A stretch of DNA of 6,606 nt from Actinomycetales bacterium (lineage in GTDB: Bacteria; Actinomycetota; Actinomycetes; Actinomycetales; Cellulomonadaceae). Positions 1-5,471 of this stretch are shown here, one piece after another. How positions within the stretch are numbered: position 1 is the first letter of the stretch; each line of letters opens with the position of its first letter. Where the stretch lies: contig JAAZAC010000193.1 of assembly GCA_012514545.1 (NCBI GenBank), positions 1-6,606 on the forward strand, written 5' to 3'. The position numbers and the translations under genes were made by a program. The notes below the pieces were generated by a model, which was not told the DNA's origin, did not search any database, and saw only the letters and a list, made by a program, of their open reading frames with translations.

Positions 1-952
1 AGTTGTAGGTGCGGATGCGCTCCGACCTGTCGACCGTGCGCACCTGCGAGCGCCGCGCCTCCGACGCCGCGGCCGCCGCCTCGTCCTGGCGCATCGCGAG
101 CAGCCGGGCCCGCAGGATCCGCAGGGCCTGCTCCTTGTTCTGCAGCTGCGACTTCTCGTTCTGGCAGCTCACGACGACGCCGGTCGGCAGGTGCGTGATG
201 CGCACCGCGCTGTCCGTGGTGTTCACCGACTGGCCGCCCGGCCCGGAGGACCGGTAGACGTCGATCCGCAGGTCGGCGGGGTCGATCTCGACCTCCGTCT
301 CGTCCTCGACCTCGGGCAGCACGACGACGCCGGCCGCCGACGTGTGGATGCGGCCCTGCGACTCGGTGACGGGGACGCGCTGCACGCGGTGCACGCCGCC
401 CTCGTACTTCAGGTGCGCCCACACCCCGTCCTCGGGGGCCGCGGCGCCGCGCGAGCGGATCGACAGCGTGGCGTCCTTCACCCCGCCGAGGTCCGACGGC
501 GTGAGCTCGAGCACCTTAGCCACCCAGCCGCGGCGCTCCGCGTAGCGCGTGTACATGCGCAGCAGGTCGCCCGCGAAGAGCGCGGACTCCTCGCCGCCCT
601 CCCCCGCGCGGATCTCGAGGATGACGTCCCGCGCGTCGTCGGGGTCGCGGGGCACGAGGATCCGGCGCAGCGCCTCCGCCGCCTCGGCCTCGGCGGCCCG
701 CAGCGCGGGCAGCTCGGCCGCGATCGCGGGGTCCTCGGCGAGCTCGGCGGCCGCCTCGGCGTCGTCGGAGGCGCGCCGCCACGCCCGGTAGGCGGCGACG
801 ACGCGACCCAGCTCGGCGTAGCGGCGGCCGAGCGCGCGGGCTCGGGCGGGGTCCGCGTGCACCGCGGGGTCCGCCAGCGCGGCCTCGATCTCGCCGTGCT
901 CGGCGAGCAGGGCCGTCACGTCGACGCCCTCGAGCGCGCCGTGCTCGGCCAT
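1..952 (-). CDS. prfA: Peptide chain release factor 1 (RF1), 3' end missing
   Basis: Class I release factor that reads UAA and UAG stop codons in the ribosomal A site and triggers hydrolysis of the peptidyl-tRNA ester. My translation from the ATG at 952 to base 1 is open for 317 codons with no frameshift. The codon-recognition loop is seen as RVPVTESQGRIHTSA, with the RF1-type PxT tripeptide (Pro194-Val-Thr196) rather than the SPF of RF2. The catalytic GGQ lies at residues 239-241 in SSGPGGQSVN, followed by the conserved CQNEKSQLQNKEQAL and, at the window edge, SERIRTYN. E. coli RF1 has about 360 residues with GGQ at 233-235, so roughly 45 C-terminal residues lie outside. The N-terminal region (about residues 15-100) is Ala/Glu-rich and helical, as in domain 1 of the family. 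An SD-like GGGGAGGAG ends 2 nt before the ATG. The gene follows rpmE after 84 nt, the usual actinobacterial order. The Gln of GGQ is normally methylated by PrmC, whose gene often follows prfA but is not visible here. Confidence 0.97.
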   Translation of the reverse strand, partial: MAEHGALEGVDVTALLAEHGEIEAALADPAVHADPARARALGRRYAELGRVVAAYRAWRRASDDAEAAAELAEDPAIAAELPALRAAEAEAAEALRRILVPRDPDDARDVILEIRAGEGGEESALFAGDLLRMYTRYAERRGWVAKVLELTPSDLGGVKDATLSIRSRGAAAPEDGVWAHLKYEGGVHRVQRVPVTESQGRIHTSAAGVVVLPEVEDETEVEIDPADLRIDVYRSSGPGGQSVNTTDSAVRITHLPTGVVVSCQNEKSQLQNKEQALRILRARLLAMRQDEAAAAASEARRSQVRTVDRSERIRTYN

Positions 953-963
953 CGCTCCTCCCC
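953..963 (-). promoter_or_regulatory. Ribosome binding site of prfA
   Basis: On the minus strand, GGGGAGGAG followed by CG leads directly into the ATG at 952. The GGAGG core has a short 4-nt spacing to the start codon. It supports the ATG over the in-frame GTG ten codons further in (residue 11), which has no comparable purine tract. Confidence 0.7.
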
Positions 964-970
964 TGGGTGG

Positions 971-987
971 GCCCCCGCGACGGGGGC
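971..987 (-). terminator. Second hairpin in the rpmE-prfA spacer
   Basis: Inverted repeat with 7-bp all-GC arms (GCCCCCG / CGGGGGC) and a 3-nt loop, about 20 nt upstream of the prfA start. No U-rich tail follows on either strand. It sits directly downstream of the stronger hairpin at 998-1028. Together they may act as a paired terminator or attenuator, or as an mRNA-end stabiliser. The function is inferred; only the dyad symmetry is seen. Confidence 0.4.
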
Positions 988-997
988 GCGGACACGA

Positions 998-1028
998 CGA
1001 CGCCGGCGGGAGGCTCCCGCCGGCGTCG
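998..1028 (-). terminator. Long perfect hairpin just after rpmE
   Basis: Perfect inverted repeat starting 8 nt after the rpmE stop. The arms CGACGCCGGCGGGA and TCCCGCCGGCGTCG pair over 14 bp around a 3-nt loop, with no mismatch or bulge. This is the strongest local RNA structure visible in the window. The downstream minus-strand sequence (GTGTCCGCG) has no T run, so it is not a canonical intrinsic terminator, although U-less GC hairpins are often proposed as terminators or processing barriers in actinobacteria. It probably separates or attenuates rpmE from prfA transcription. Confidence 0.55.
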
Positions 1029-1036
1029 CGCACGCG

Positions 1037-1258
1037 CTAGTTGGCGGCGGCGGCCTTCTTGCCGTACCGCGCCTCGAACCGGGCCACCCGGCCGCCGGTG
1101 TCGAGGATCTTCTGCTTGCCCGTGTAGAACGGGTGGCAGCTGCTGCACACGTCGGCGTGGATCTGGCCGTTCGCCGCGGTGCTGCGGGTCGTGAACGTGT
1201 TGCCACACGTGCAGGTGACGGTGGTCTCCACGTACTTCGGGTGGATGTCCTTCTTCAC
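1037..1258 (-). CDS. rpmE: 50S ribosomal protein L31, zinc-binding (C+) form
   Basis: Small protein of the large ribosomal subunit that bridges the 50S and 30S at the central protuberance. The 73-residue product starts MKKDIHPKY, the typical bacterial L31 opening, and carries CTCGNTF and HADVCSSCHPFYTGKQK. The four cysteines Cys16, Cys18, Cys38 and Cys41 form the zinc-binding set of the C+ paralogue, so this is not the zinc-free form induced under zinc starvation. The C-terminal part DTGGRVARFEARYGKK also matches the family, and the length is normal. The start codon is GTG at 1258, preceded by GAGGAG (1265-1270) with a 6-nt spacer. It lies 118 nt after rho and 84 nt before prfA. A strong hairpin follows the stop at 8 nt. 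Confidence 0.97.
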   Translation of the reverse strand: MKKDIHPKYVETTVTCTCGNTFTTRSTAANGQIHADVCSSCHPFYTGKQKILDTGGRVARFEARYGKKAAAAN

Positions 1259-1284
1259 GGGGTTCTCCTCACGGGCCTCCGGGT

Positions 1285-1301
1285 CGCACGCGGCGCGTGC
1301 G
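1285..1301 (-). repeat. Inverted repeat in the rpmE leader
   Basis: Perfect 7-bp arms CGCACGC / GCGTGCG around a 3-nt centre, ending about 14 nt upstream of the rpmE SD. In RNA it would form a short stable stem-loop just before the ribosome binding site. In DNA it could be a dyad operator. It does not resemble the AT-rich Zur box. The role is unknown; leader structures near ribosomal protein genes sometimes serve autoregulation. Confidence 0.45.
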
Positions 1302-1337
1302 TGAACCGGTGGGCCAAGGGGTCAGTCTGCCAGAACG

Positions 1338-1360
1338 CCGGGGGGACCCGGAAAAGTCCC
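1338..1360 (-). terminator. Candidate weak terminator structure after rho
   Basis: Beginning 16 nt after the rho stop, the minus strand offers two mutually exclusive 5-bp stems. One is GGGAC / GTCCC with an 8-nt loop that includes TTTT (1343-1360). The other is CCGGG / CCCGG with a 4-nt loop (1338-1351). Neither has a T-tract behind it. They could form a weak terminator, a switch or merely chance pairing in GC-rich sequence. Confidence 0.25.
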
Positions 1361-1376
1361 GTTCCCCAGCGCTCCG

Positions 1377-3218
1377 TCAGTCGTCGTGCTGCCCGGGCGG
1401 CGCCGGGGTCGTCTTCTGGACCTGCAGGAGGAACTCGACGTTCGACTGCGTCTCGCGCAGCTTGGTCAGCAGCAGCTCGATGGCCTGCTGCTGGTCGAGC
1501 GCGCTGAGCACCCGCCGGAGCTTCCAGTGGATCTTCAGCTCCTCGGGCGACAGCAGGATCTCCTCGCGGCGGGTGCCGGAGGCGTCCACGTCGACCGCCG
1601 GGAAGATGCGCTTGTCCGCGAGGCTCCGGGACAGCTTGAGCTCCATGTTCCCGGTGCCCTTGAACTCCTCGAAGATGACCTCGTCCGCCTTCGAGCCCGT
1701 CTCCACGAGCGCGGTGGCGAGGATGGTCAGCGAGCCGCCGTGCTCGATGTTGCGCGCCGCGCCGAAGAACCGCTTGGGCGGGTAGAGCGCGCTCGAGTCG
1801 ACGCCGCCGGACAGGATCCGGCCGGACGCCGGGGCCGCGATGTTGTAGGCGCGGCCGAGTCGGGTGATCGAGTCGAGGAGCACGACGACGTCCTGGCCGA
1901 GCTCCACGAGCCGCTTCGCGCGCTCGATGGACAGCTCGGCGACGGTCGTGTGGTCGTCGGCGGGCCGGTCGAAGGTCGAGGCGATGACCTCGCCCTTGAC
2001 CGTGCGCTGCATGTCCGTGACCTCCTCCGGCCGCTCGTCGACGAGCACGACCATGAGGTGGACCTCGGGGTTGTTCGTGGTGATCGCGTTGGCGATCGCC
2101 TGCAGCACGAGGGTCTTGCCGGCCTTCGGGGGCGACACGATGAGGCCGCGCTGGCCCTTGCCGATCGGCGCCACGAGGTCGATGACCCGGGTCGTCATGA
2201 GGTGCGGCTCGGTCTCCAGGCGCAGGCGCTCCTGCGGGTACAGCGGCGTGAGCTTGCCGAACTCGGGGCGCGTGCGCGCCTCCTCCGGCGTCTGGCCGTT
2301 GATCGTGTCGAGCCGCACGAGCGCGTTGGGCTTGGCGCCCCGGCCCTGCTGCTGCTCGCCCTCGCGCGGGGCGCGCACCGCGCCGACGACGGCGTCCCCC
2401 TTGCGCAGGCCGTAGCGCTTGACCTGGTTCATGGAGACGTACACGTCGTTGTCGCCGGGCAGGTAGCCGGACGTGCGCACGAACGCGTAGTTGTCCTTGA
2501 TGTCGAGGATGCCCGCAACGGGCAGGAGGACGTCGTCCTCGCCGATCTCGATCTCGTCGAGGCTCGCGAGGTCGCCGGTGCCGCGGCCGCCGCGGCGCTT
2601 GTTGCGGTCGCGGTCGCGGTAGCGGCGACCGCGCCGGCGGCTGCCGCCGCCGCCCTGCTCGTCGTCGTCCCGCTGGCGCTGGCCGTCGCGCTGGCCGTCC
2701 CGCTGGTCGTCGCGCGACTCGTCGGCCCGCTCGTCGCCGCGCGGCCGGTCCTCGCGCGCGCCCTCGCCCTCGCGTGCGCCGTCCCCGCCCTCCGGCGGGC
2801 CGGAGGGGCGCTCGGCGCGGCGGGCCTGCCGCTCGACGGCGACCGCCCGGGCGGCCTCGGCGGCCCGGCGGGCGCGGTCGTCGGCCGCCTCGCGGTCCTC
2901 GCGCGCCGGCCGCTCGGGACGCTGCGCGCGGGCGGGCGCGGCGCCGTCGGACGCGTCCCGGGCGGGGGCGTCGTCGCGGGCCGTCGTCGCGGGGCCCTCC
3001 GCCGCGGCCTCGCGCGGGCTGCGCGTGCGCGCCGCGCCGCCGCGGCGCTCGCGGATCGCGGCGATGAGGTCGCTCTTGCGCATCCCCGACGTCCCGGTGA
3101 CGCCCAGCTCGACGGCGAGGGCCTGCAGCTCGGGCAGGCGCAGAGTGCTCAGCGCGGCCCCGCGGCCCCCGGTCTGCGCACCGGAGGTGCCCGCAGCCGC
3201 GTCCATGGTCTCTGTCAC
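1377..3218 (-). CDS. rho: Transcription termination factor Rho with long actinobacterial insert
   Basis: Hexameric RNA-dependent ATPase that binds nascent RNA and ends transcription. The product is 613 residues, against 419 in E. coli, and the difference is an N-terminal insert. In order: an SAP-like Rho_N domain (about 23-60, LRLPELQALAVELGV...MRKSDLIAAI); a low-complexity Arg/Asp/Glu/Ala/Gly-rich insert (about 61-222) ending in an Arg-rich stretch; the cold-shock-type primary RNA-binding domain (about 226-300, including NYAFVRTSGYLPGDNDVYVS); and the ATPase domain. ATPase motifs are Walker A PPKAGKT (363-369, Lys368), catalytic Glu395 in VDERPEEVTDM, Walker B VVVLLD (444-449), the Q-loop ILSGGVDSSALYP and the R-loop EEFKGTGN. 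The chosen start is GTG at 3218, with AAGGA 5 nt upstream; the ATG at 3206 four codons later lacks an SD. The gene follows thrB after 249 nt of leader and precedes rpmE. All catalytic motifs are intact. Confidence 0.97.
   Translation of the reverse strand: MTETMDAAAGTSGAQTGGRGAALSTLRLPELQALAVELGVTGTSGMRKSDLIAAIRERRGGAARTRSPREAAAEGPATTARDDAPARDASDGAAPARAQRPERPAREDREAADDRARRAAEAARAVAVERQARRAERPSGPPEGGDGAREGEGAREDRPRGDERADESRDDQRDGQRDGQRQRDDDEQGGGGSRRRGRRYRDRDRNKRRGGRGTGDLASLDEIEIGEDDVLLPVAGILDIKDNYAFVRTSGYLPGDNDVYVSMNQVKRYGLRKGDAVVGAVRAPREGEQQQGRGAKPNALVRLDTINGQTPEEARTRPEFGKLTPLYPQERLRLETEPHLMTTRVIDLVAPIGKGQRGLIVSPPKAGKTLVLQAIANAITTNNPEVHLMVVLVDERPEEVTDMQRTVKGEVIASTFDRPADDHTTVAELSIERAKRLVELGQDVVVLLDSITRLGRAYNIAAPASGRILSGGVDSSALYPPKRFFGAARNIEHGGSLTILATALVETGSKADEVIFEEFKGTGNMELKLSRSLADKRIFPAVDVDASGTRREEILLSPEELKIHWKLRRVLSALDQQQAIELLLTKLRETQSNVEFLLQVQKTTPAPPGQHDD
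2677..2712 (-). repeat. 12-bp tandem repeat inside rho
   Basis: Three consecutive 12-bp units (plus strand CGCTGGCCGTCG, CGCTGGCCGTCC, CGCTGGTCGTCG) differ by one or two bases each. They encode the tetrapeptide pattern R-D-G-Q / R-D-D-Q at about residues 169-181 of Rho, within the disordered insert. A fourth degenerate unit follows at 2713-2724. The in-frame 12-bp period suggests growth of the insert by slippage. Confidence 0.75.
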
Positions 3219-3223
3219 GAAGG

Positions 3224-3234
3224 TCCTTCCCCTC
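3224..3234 (-). promoter_or_regulatory. Ribosome binding site of rho
   Basis: The minus strand reads GAGGGGAAGGA, then CCTTC, then the GTG at 3218. The AAGGA core at 5-nt spacing decides in favour of the GTG over the ATG at 3206. The SD lies inside the perfect 11-bp dyad GAAGG-A-CCTTC (3219-3229), which ends one base before the start codon. Confidence 0.65.
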
Positions 3235-3399
3235 GTCGGCGGCCCGGTGTGGGACGGCCGCTCACGCCGGTGGAGGGCCGGCAGGTTCTGATTGCCACGT
3301 GGTCGAGAGTCGACCGTGGAGGTGATGGCTCCCCGTGCACCGCGCGGCCCCGCGTGCAGGCCGACGAGGTGACCCTGGAGGGTTTGGGGGGTTGGCCCC

Positions 3400-3405
3400 A
3401 CGGTA
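3400..3405 (-). promoter_or_regulatory. Candidate -10 box for rho
   Basis: TACCGT on the minus strand fits the TANNNT pattern common in actinobacterial housekeeping promoters, and an A pair lies at 7-8 nt (3392-3393) as a possible start site. No good -35 is found 16-19 nt upstream (the sequence there is TGTGCCGA). The box overlaps the inverted repeat CACGGT/ACCGTG (3399-3413), a possible operator. The call rests on the hexamer alone. Confidence 0.3.
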
Positions 3406-3410
3406 CCACC

Positions 3411-3429
3411 GTGCCGGACGAGTCGGCAC
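3411..3429 (-). terminator. Candidate terminator hairpin after thrB
   Basis: Perfect 6-bp stem GTGCCG / CGGCAC with a 7-nt loop, beginning 38 nt after the thrB stop. There is no U-tract downstream. It overlaps by three bases the next dyad (3399-3413), so the two RNA stems cannot form fully together. It may mark the end of the hom-thrC-thrB message or be part of a read-through switch into rho. Confidence 0.35.
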
Positions 3430-3436
3430 AGACCGC

Positions 3437-3478
3437 CCGGGTGATGTCAGCGCCGCACCGGGTGACGTCAGAGCCGCT
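3437..3478 (-). repeat. 21-bp tandem duplication over the thrB stop codon
   Basis: Two adjacent 21-bp units (3437-3457 and 3458-3478) match at 18 of 21 positions. The best-conserved part on the plus strand is CCGGGTGAYGTCAG. Each unit contains TGA in the thrB frame, so the gene's stop codon (3468-3470) is followed seven codons later by a second in-frame TGA (3447-3449). The upstream unit contains the palindrome TGACGTCA; the other has TGATGTCA. The spacing equals two DNA turns. Confidence 0.75.
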
Positions 3479-4391
3479 CGGCGAGCGCGCCGTCGGCCGC
3501 GACGCCGGGGCTCAGCACCGTCCACCGGCCGCCCGCGGCCTCCATCAGGCGGGCCCGGACGGTGGCGCCGGCGTCGCCGTCGGTGGCCCGCTCGAGGACG
3601 AGCACGGACGGGCCGGCGCCCGACACCACGGCCGCCTGCCCGGCGTCGCGCAGCGCCCGCACGAGGCGCCAGGTCGCCGGCATGACCGACGCGCGGTACT
3701 CCTGGTGCAGCCGCTCGTCGGTCGCCTCGAAGAGGAGCTCCGGCCGGTGGCAGAGGGCCTGCACGAGGAGCGCGGCGCGCCCGGCCGTGTACGCGGCGTC
3801 GGCGTGCGGCACCTGGGCGGGCAGCACCCCGCGCGCGGTGCGCGTGGCGCACCGCTCGTCGGGCACGAGGAGCACGGGCACGACGTCGGGGTGCAGGGGG
3901 ATCTGCGTCGCGTGCGGCCCGTCCGGCCCGGTCCACGACACCGTCGCCCCGCCGAGGATCGCCGGTGCGGCGTTGTCCGGGTGCCCCTCGAACTGCGTCG
4001 CGATGGCGAACGCCGCCGGGTTCGCCAGGGCCTGCGGCTCGCCGATCATCATGCGCACCGCCAGGATCCCGCCGACGACGGCGGCCGCGCTCGACCCGAG
4101 GCCCCGCCCGTGCGGGATCCGGTTCTCGCAGCGGAGCTCGAGGCCGACCTGGGGCGCGCCGACGGCGTCCAGCGCCGCCCGGATCGCCCGCACGACGAGG
4201 TGGTCCTCGCCCGTGGGCAGCTCGCCCGCGCCCTCGCCGACGACCTCCACCCGCACGTGCGGCGAGCCGAGCGCGCGCACCTCGATCGTGTCGTAGTGGG
4301 CGAGGGCGAGCCCCATCGCGTCGAAGCCGGGCCCGAGGTTGGCGCTCGTGGCCGGGACACGCACGCGGACGTGGTCGCTGACGAGTCGCAT
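3468..4391 (-). CDS. thrB: Homoserine kinase
   Basis: ATP-dependent cytosolic kinase of the GHMP family that makes O-phospho-L-homoserine, the substrate of threonine synthase. The 307-residue product has all three family motifs. An N-terminal substrate/fold segment (about 10-30) is VRVPATSANLGPGFDAMGLAL. The ATP-binding glycine-rich loop IPHGRGLGSSAAAV lies at 92-105. The C-terminal glycine-rich motif AVVSGAGPSVLVL lies at 254-266. GHPDNAAPAILGG at 136-148 is also characteristic. Length is normal and no key motif is broken. The ATG at 4391 is preceded by GAGGGGGA (4395-4402), which overlaps the thrC stop, with a 3-nt spacer; thrC ends 9 nt upstream. The order hom-thrC-thrB is the actinobacterial one and differs from the thrABC order of enterobacteria. 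The stop codon lies inside a 21-bp tandem duplication that supplies a second in-frame stop. Confidence 0.97.
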   Translation of the reverse strand: MRLVSDHVRVRVPATSANLGPGFDAMGLALAHYDTIEVRALGSPHVRVEVVGEGAGELPTGEDHLVVRAIRAALDAVGAPQVGLELRCENRIPHGRGLGSSAAAVVGGILAVRMMIGEPQALANPAAFAIATQFEGHPDNAAPAILGGATVSWTGPDGPHATQIPLHPDVVPVLLVPDERCATRTARGVLPAQVPHADAAYTAGRAALLVQALCHRPELLFEATDERLHQEYRASVMPATWRLVRALRDAGQAAVVSGAGPSVLVLERATDGDAGATVRARLMEAAGGRWTVLSPGVAADGALAERL

Positions 4392-4400
4392 CGGTCCCCC

Positions 4401-5471
4401 TCAGCCCAGCCCGAGCGCGTCGGCGATCGAGACGACGTCGGGCGTCACGCGGACGAGGTCCACGGGCGACCCGTCCGGCGTCCGCAGCGCCCACTGCGGG
4501 TCCTTGAGGCCGTGCCCGGTGACGGTCACGGTGATCCGCGCGCCGACGGGCACGCGCCCCTGCTCGGCGAGCATGAGCAGGCCGGCCACGCCCGCGGCCG
4601 ACGCCGGCTCGACGAACACGCCCACCTTCGACGAGAGCAGCCGGTGCGCGGCGAGGATCTGCTCGTCCGTGACGGCCTCGACGAGGCCGCCCGACGTGTC
4701 GCGCGCCTCGACCGCCTGCCGCCACGAGGCCGGGTTGCCGATGCGGATCGCCGTGGCGATCGTCTCCGGCTCCGTGACCGGGTGGCCGCGCACGATCGGC
4801 GCGGCGCCGGCCGCCTGGAAACCCCACATCGCGGGCGTGCGCGTCGCCGGGCCGTCGGCCGCGTACTCCGTGAAGCCCTTCCAGTACGCGGTGATGTTGC
4901 CGGCGTTGCCCACCGGGAGCACGTGGATGTCCGGCGCGTCCCCGAGCGCGTCGACGATCTCGAACGACGCCGTCTTCTGGCCCTCGATCCGGTCGGGGTT
5001 GACCGAGTTGACGAGCTCGACGGCGTAGGCCTCCGCGAGCTTGCGCGCCGCGACGAGGCAGTCGTCGAAGTTGCCGTCGACCTGCAGCAGGCGCGCGCCG
5101 TGCGCGACGGCCTGGCTCAGCTTGCCCATCGCGATCTTGCCGTCGGGCACGAGGACGGCGCAGGTCAGGCCCGCCGCCGTCGCGTAGGCCGCGGCCGACG
5201 CCGACGTGTTGCCCGTCGACGCGCACACGACCACCCGGGCGCCGCGGGCGAGCGCGGCCGAGATCGCCGTCGTCATGCCGCGGTCCTTGAACGAGCCCGT
5301 CGGGTTCATGCCCTCGACCTTGAGGTGCACGTCGGCGCCCGTGAGCGCCGACAGCGCCGGCGCCGGCACGAGCGGGGTGCCGCCCTCGCCGAGGGTGACC
5401 ACGCGCTCCTGCACGTGCGCCGGGAGACGGTCCGCGTACTCGGCGATGACGCCCCGCCACTGCCTGGCCAC
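4401..5471 (-). CDS. thrC: Threonine synthase
   Basis: PLP-dependent fold-type II enzyme that converts O-phosphohomoserine to L-threonine and phosphate, the last pathway step. The product is 356 residues, normal for the short monofunctional actinobacterial form. PLP is held by Lys62 in NPTGSFKDRGM (56-66). ASTGNTSASAAAYA (84-97) is the substrate/Asn loop, and PVGNAGNITAYWKGF (186-200) is the glycine-rich phosphate-binding loop. EPASAAGVAGL (288-298) is also typical. The start is GTG at 5471, which shares its G with the TAG stop of hom (TAGTG). GGAGGGGG at 5476-5483 lies within the end of hom at good spacing. Longer in-frame starts upstream would run deep into hom and lack family similarity. 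The overlap suggests translational coupling to hom; thrB follows after 9 nt. No allosteric domain is seen. Confidence 0.97.
   Translation of the reverse strand: MARQWRGVIAEYADRLPAHVQERVVTLGEGGTPLVPAPALSALTGADVHLKVEGMNPTGSFKDRGMTTAISAALARGARVVVCASTGNTSASAAAYATAAGLTCAVLVPDGKIAMGKLSQAVAHGARLLQVDGNFDDCLVAARKLAEAYAVELVNSVNPDRIEGQKTASFEIVDALGDAPDIHVLPVGNAGNITAYWKGFTEYAADGPATRTPAMWGFQAAGAAPIVRGHPVTEPETIATAIRIGNPASWRQAVEARDTSGGLVEAVTDEQILAAHRLLSSKVGVFVEPASAAGVAGLLMLAEQGRVPVGARITVTVTGHGLKDPQWALRTPDGSPVDLVRVTPDVVSIADALGLG

Larger units (their letters stand above)
1259..1376 (-). promoter_or_regulatory. rho-rpmE intergenic region / rpmE leader
   Basis: The 118 nt between the rho stop and the rpmE start hold no plausible gene. 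On the minus strand they contain, in order, alternative small stems at 1338-1360, a poor -10-like CAGACT (1324-1329) inside CTGGCAGACTG with no convincing -35, a 7-bp GC hairpin at 1285-1301, and the rpmE SD GAGGAG at 1265-1270. A separate rpmE promoter here is likely because L31 is needed at high levels, but the motif evidence is weak. Confidence 0.4.
3219..3467 (-). promoter_or_regulatory. thrB-rho intergenic region / rho leader
   Basis: This 249-nt gap is less GC-biased than the flanking genes and shows no convincing gene. In the transcribed direction it holds the distal copy of a 21-bp duplication, a hairpin (3411-3429), a -10-like TACCGT (3400-3405) overlapping a second dyad (3399-3413), and then about 175 nt of possible 5' UTR. 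The UTR contains the dyad GGTCGA/TCGACC (3301-3315), which abuts the palindrome CCACGTGG (3295-3302), a 5-bp stem at 3266-3282, and the rho SD. Rho is known to control its own leader by attenuation in E. coli; a structured leader here would fit, but that is inference. Confidence 0.5.

Noticed and set aside
1285..1301. A Zur (zinc uptake regulator) operator before rpmE
   Set aside because: The dyad is entirely GC-rich and unlike the AT-rich Zur consensus. Zur normally controls the zinc-free L31 paralogue, whereas this protein has all four zinc cysteines.
191..1507. A plus-strand open frame of 438 codons over prfA, rpmE and the end of rho
   Set aside because: It is antisense to three recognised genes, has no known motif and shows the same composition artefact.
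1377..3401. A 674-codon reading of rho starting at 3401
   Set aside because: The extra 61 residues are translated leader sequence with different codon use. The GTG at 3218 has a proper SD and gives the usual actinobacterial N-terminus.
3262..5460. A minus-strand frame of 732 codons across thrC, thrB and the rho leader
   Set aside because: It is a shifted frame of thrC and thrB, both of which have intact family motifs in their own frames. Its product is Arg/Ala/Gly-rich and resembles nothing known.
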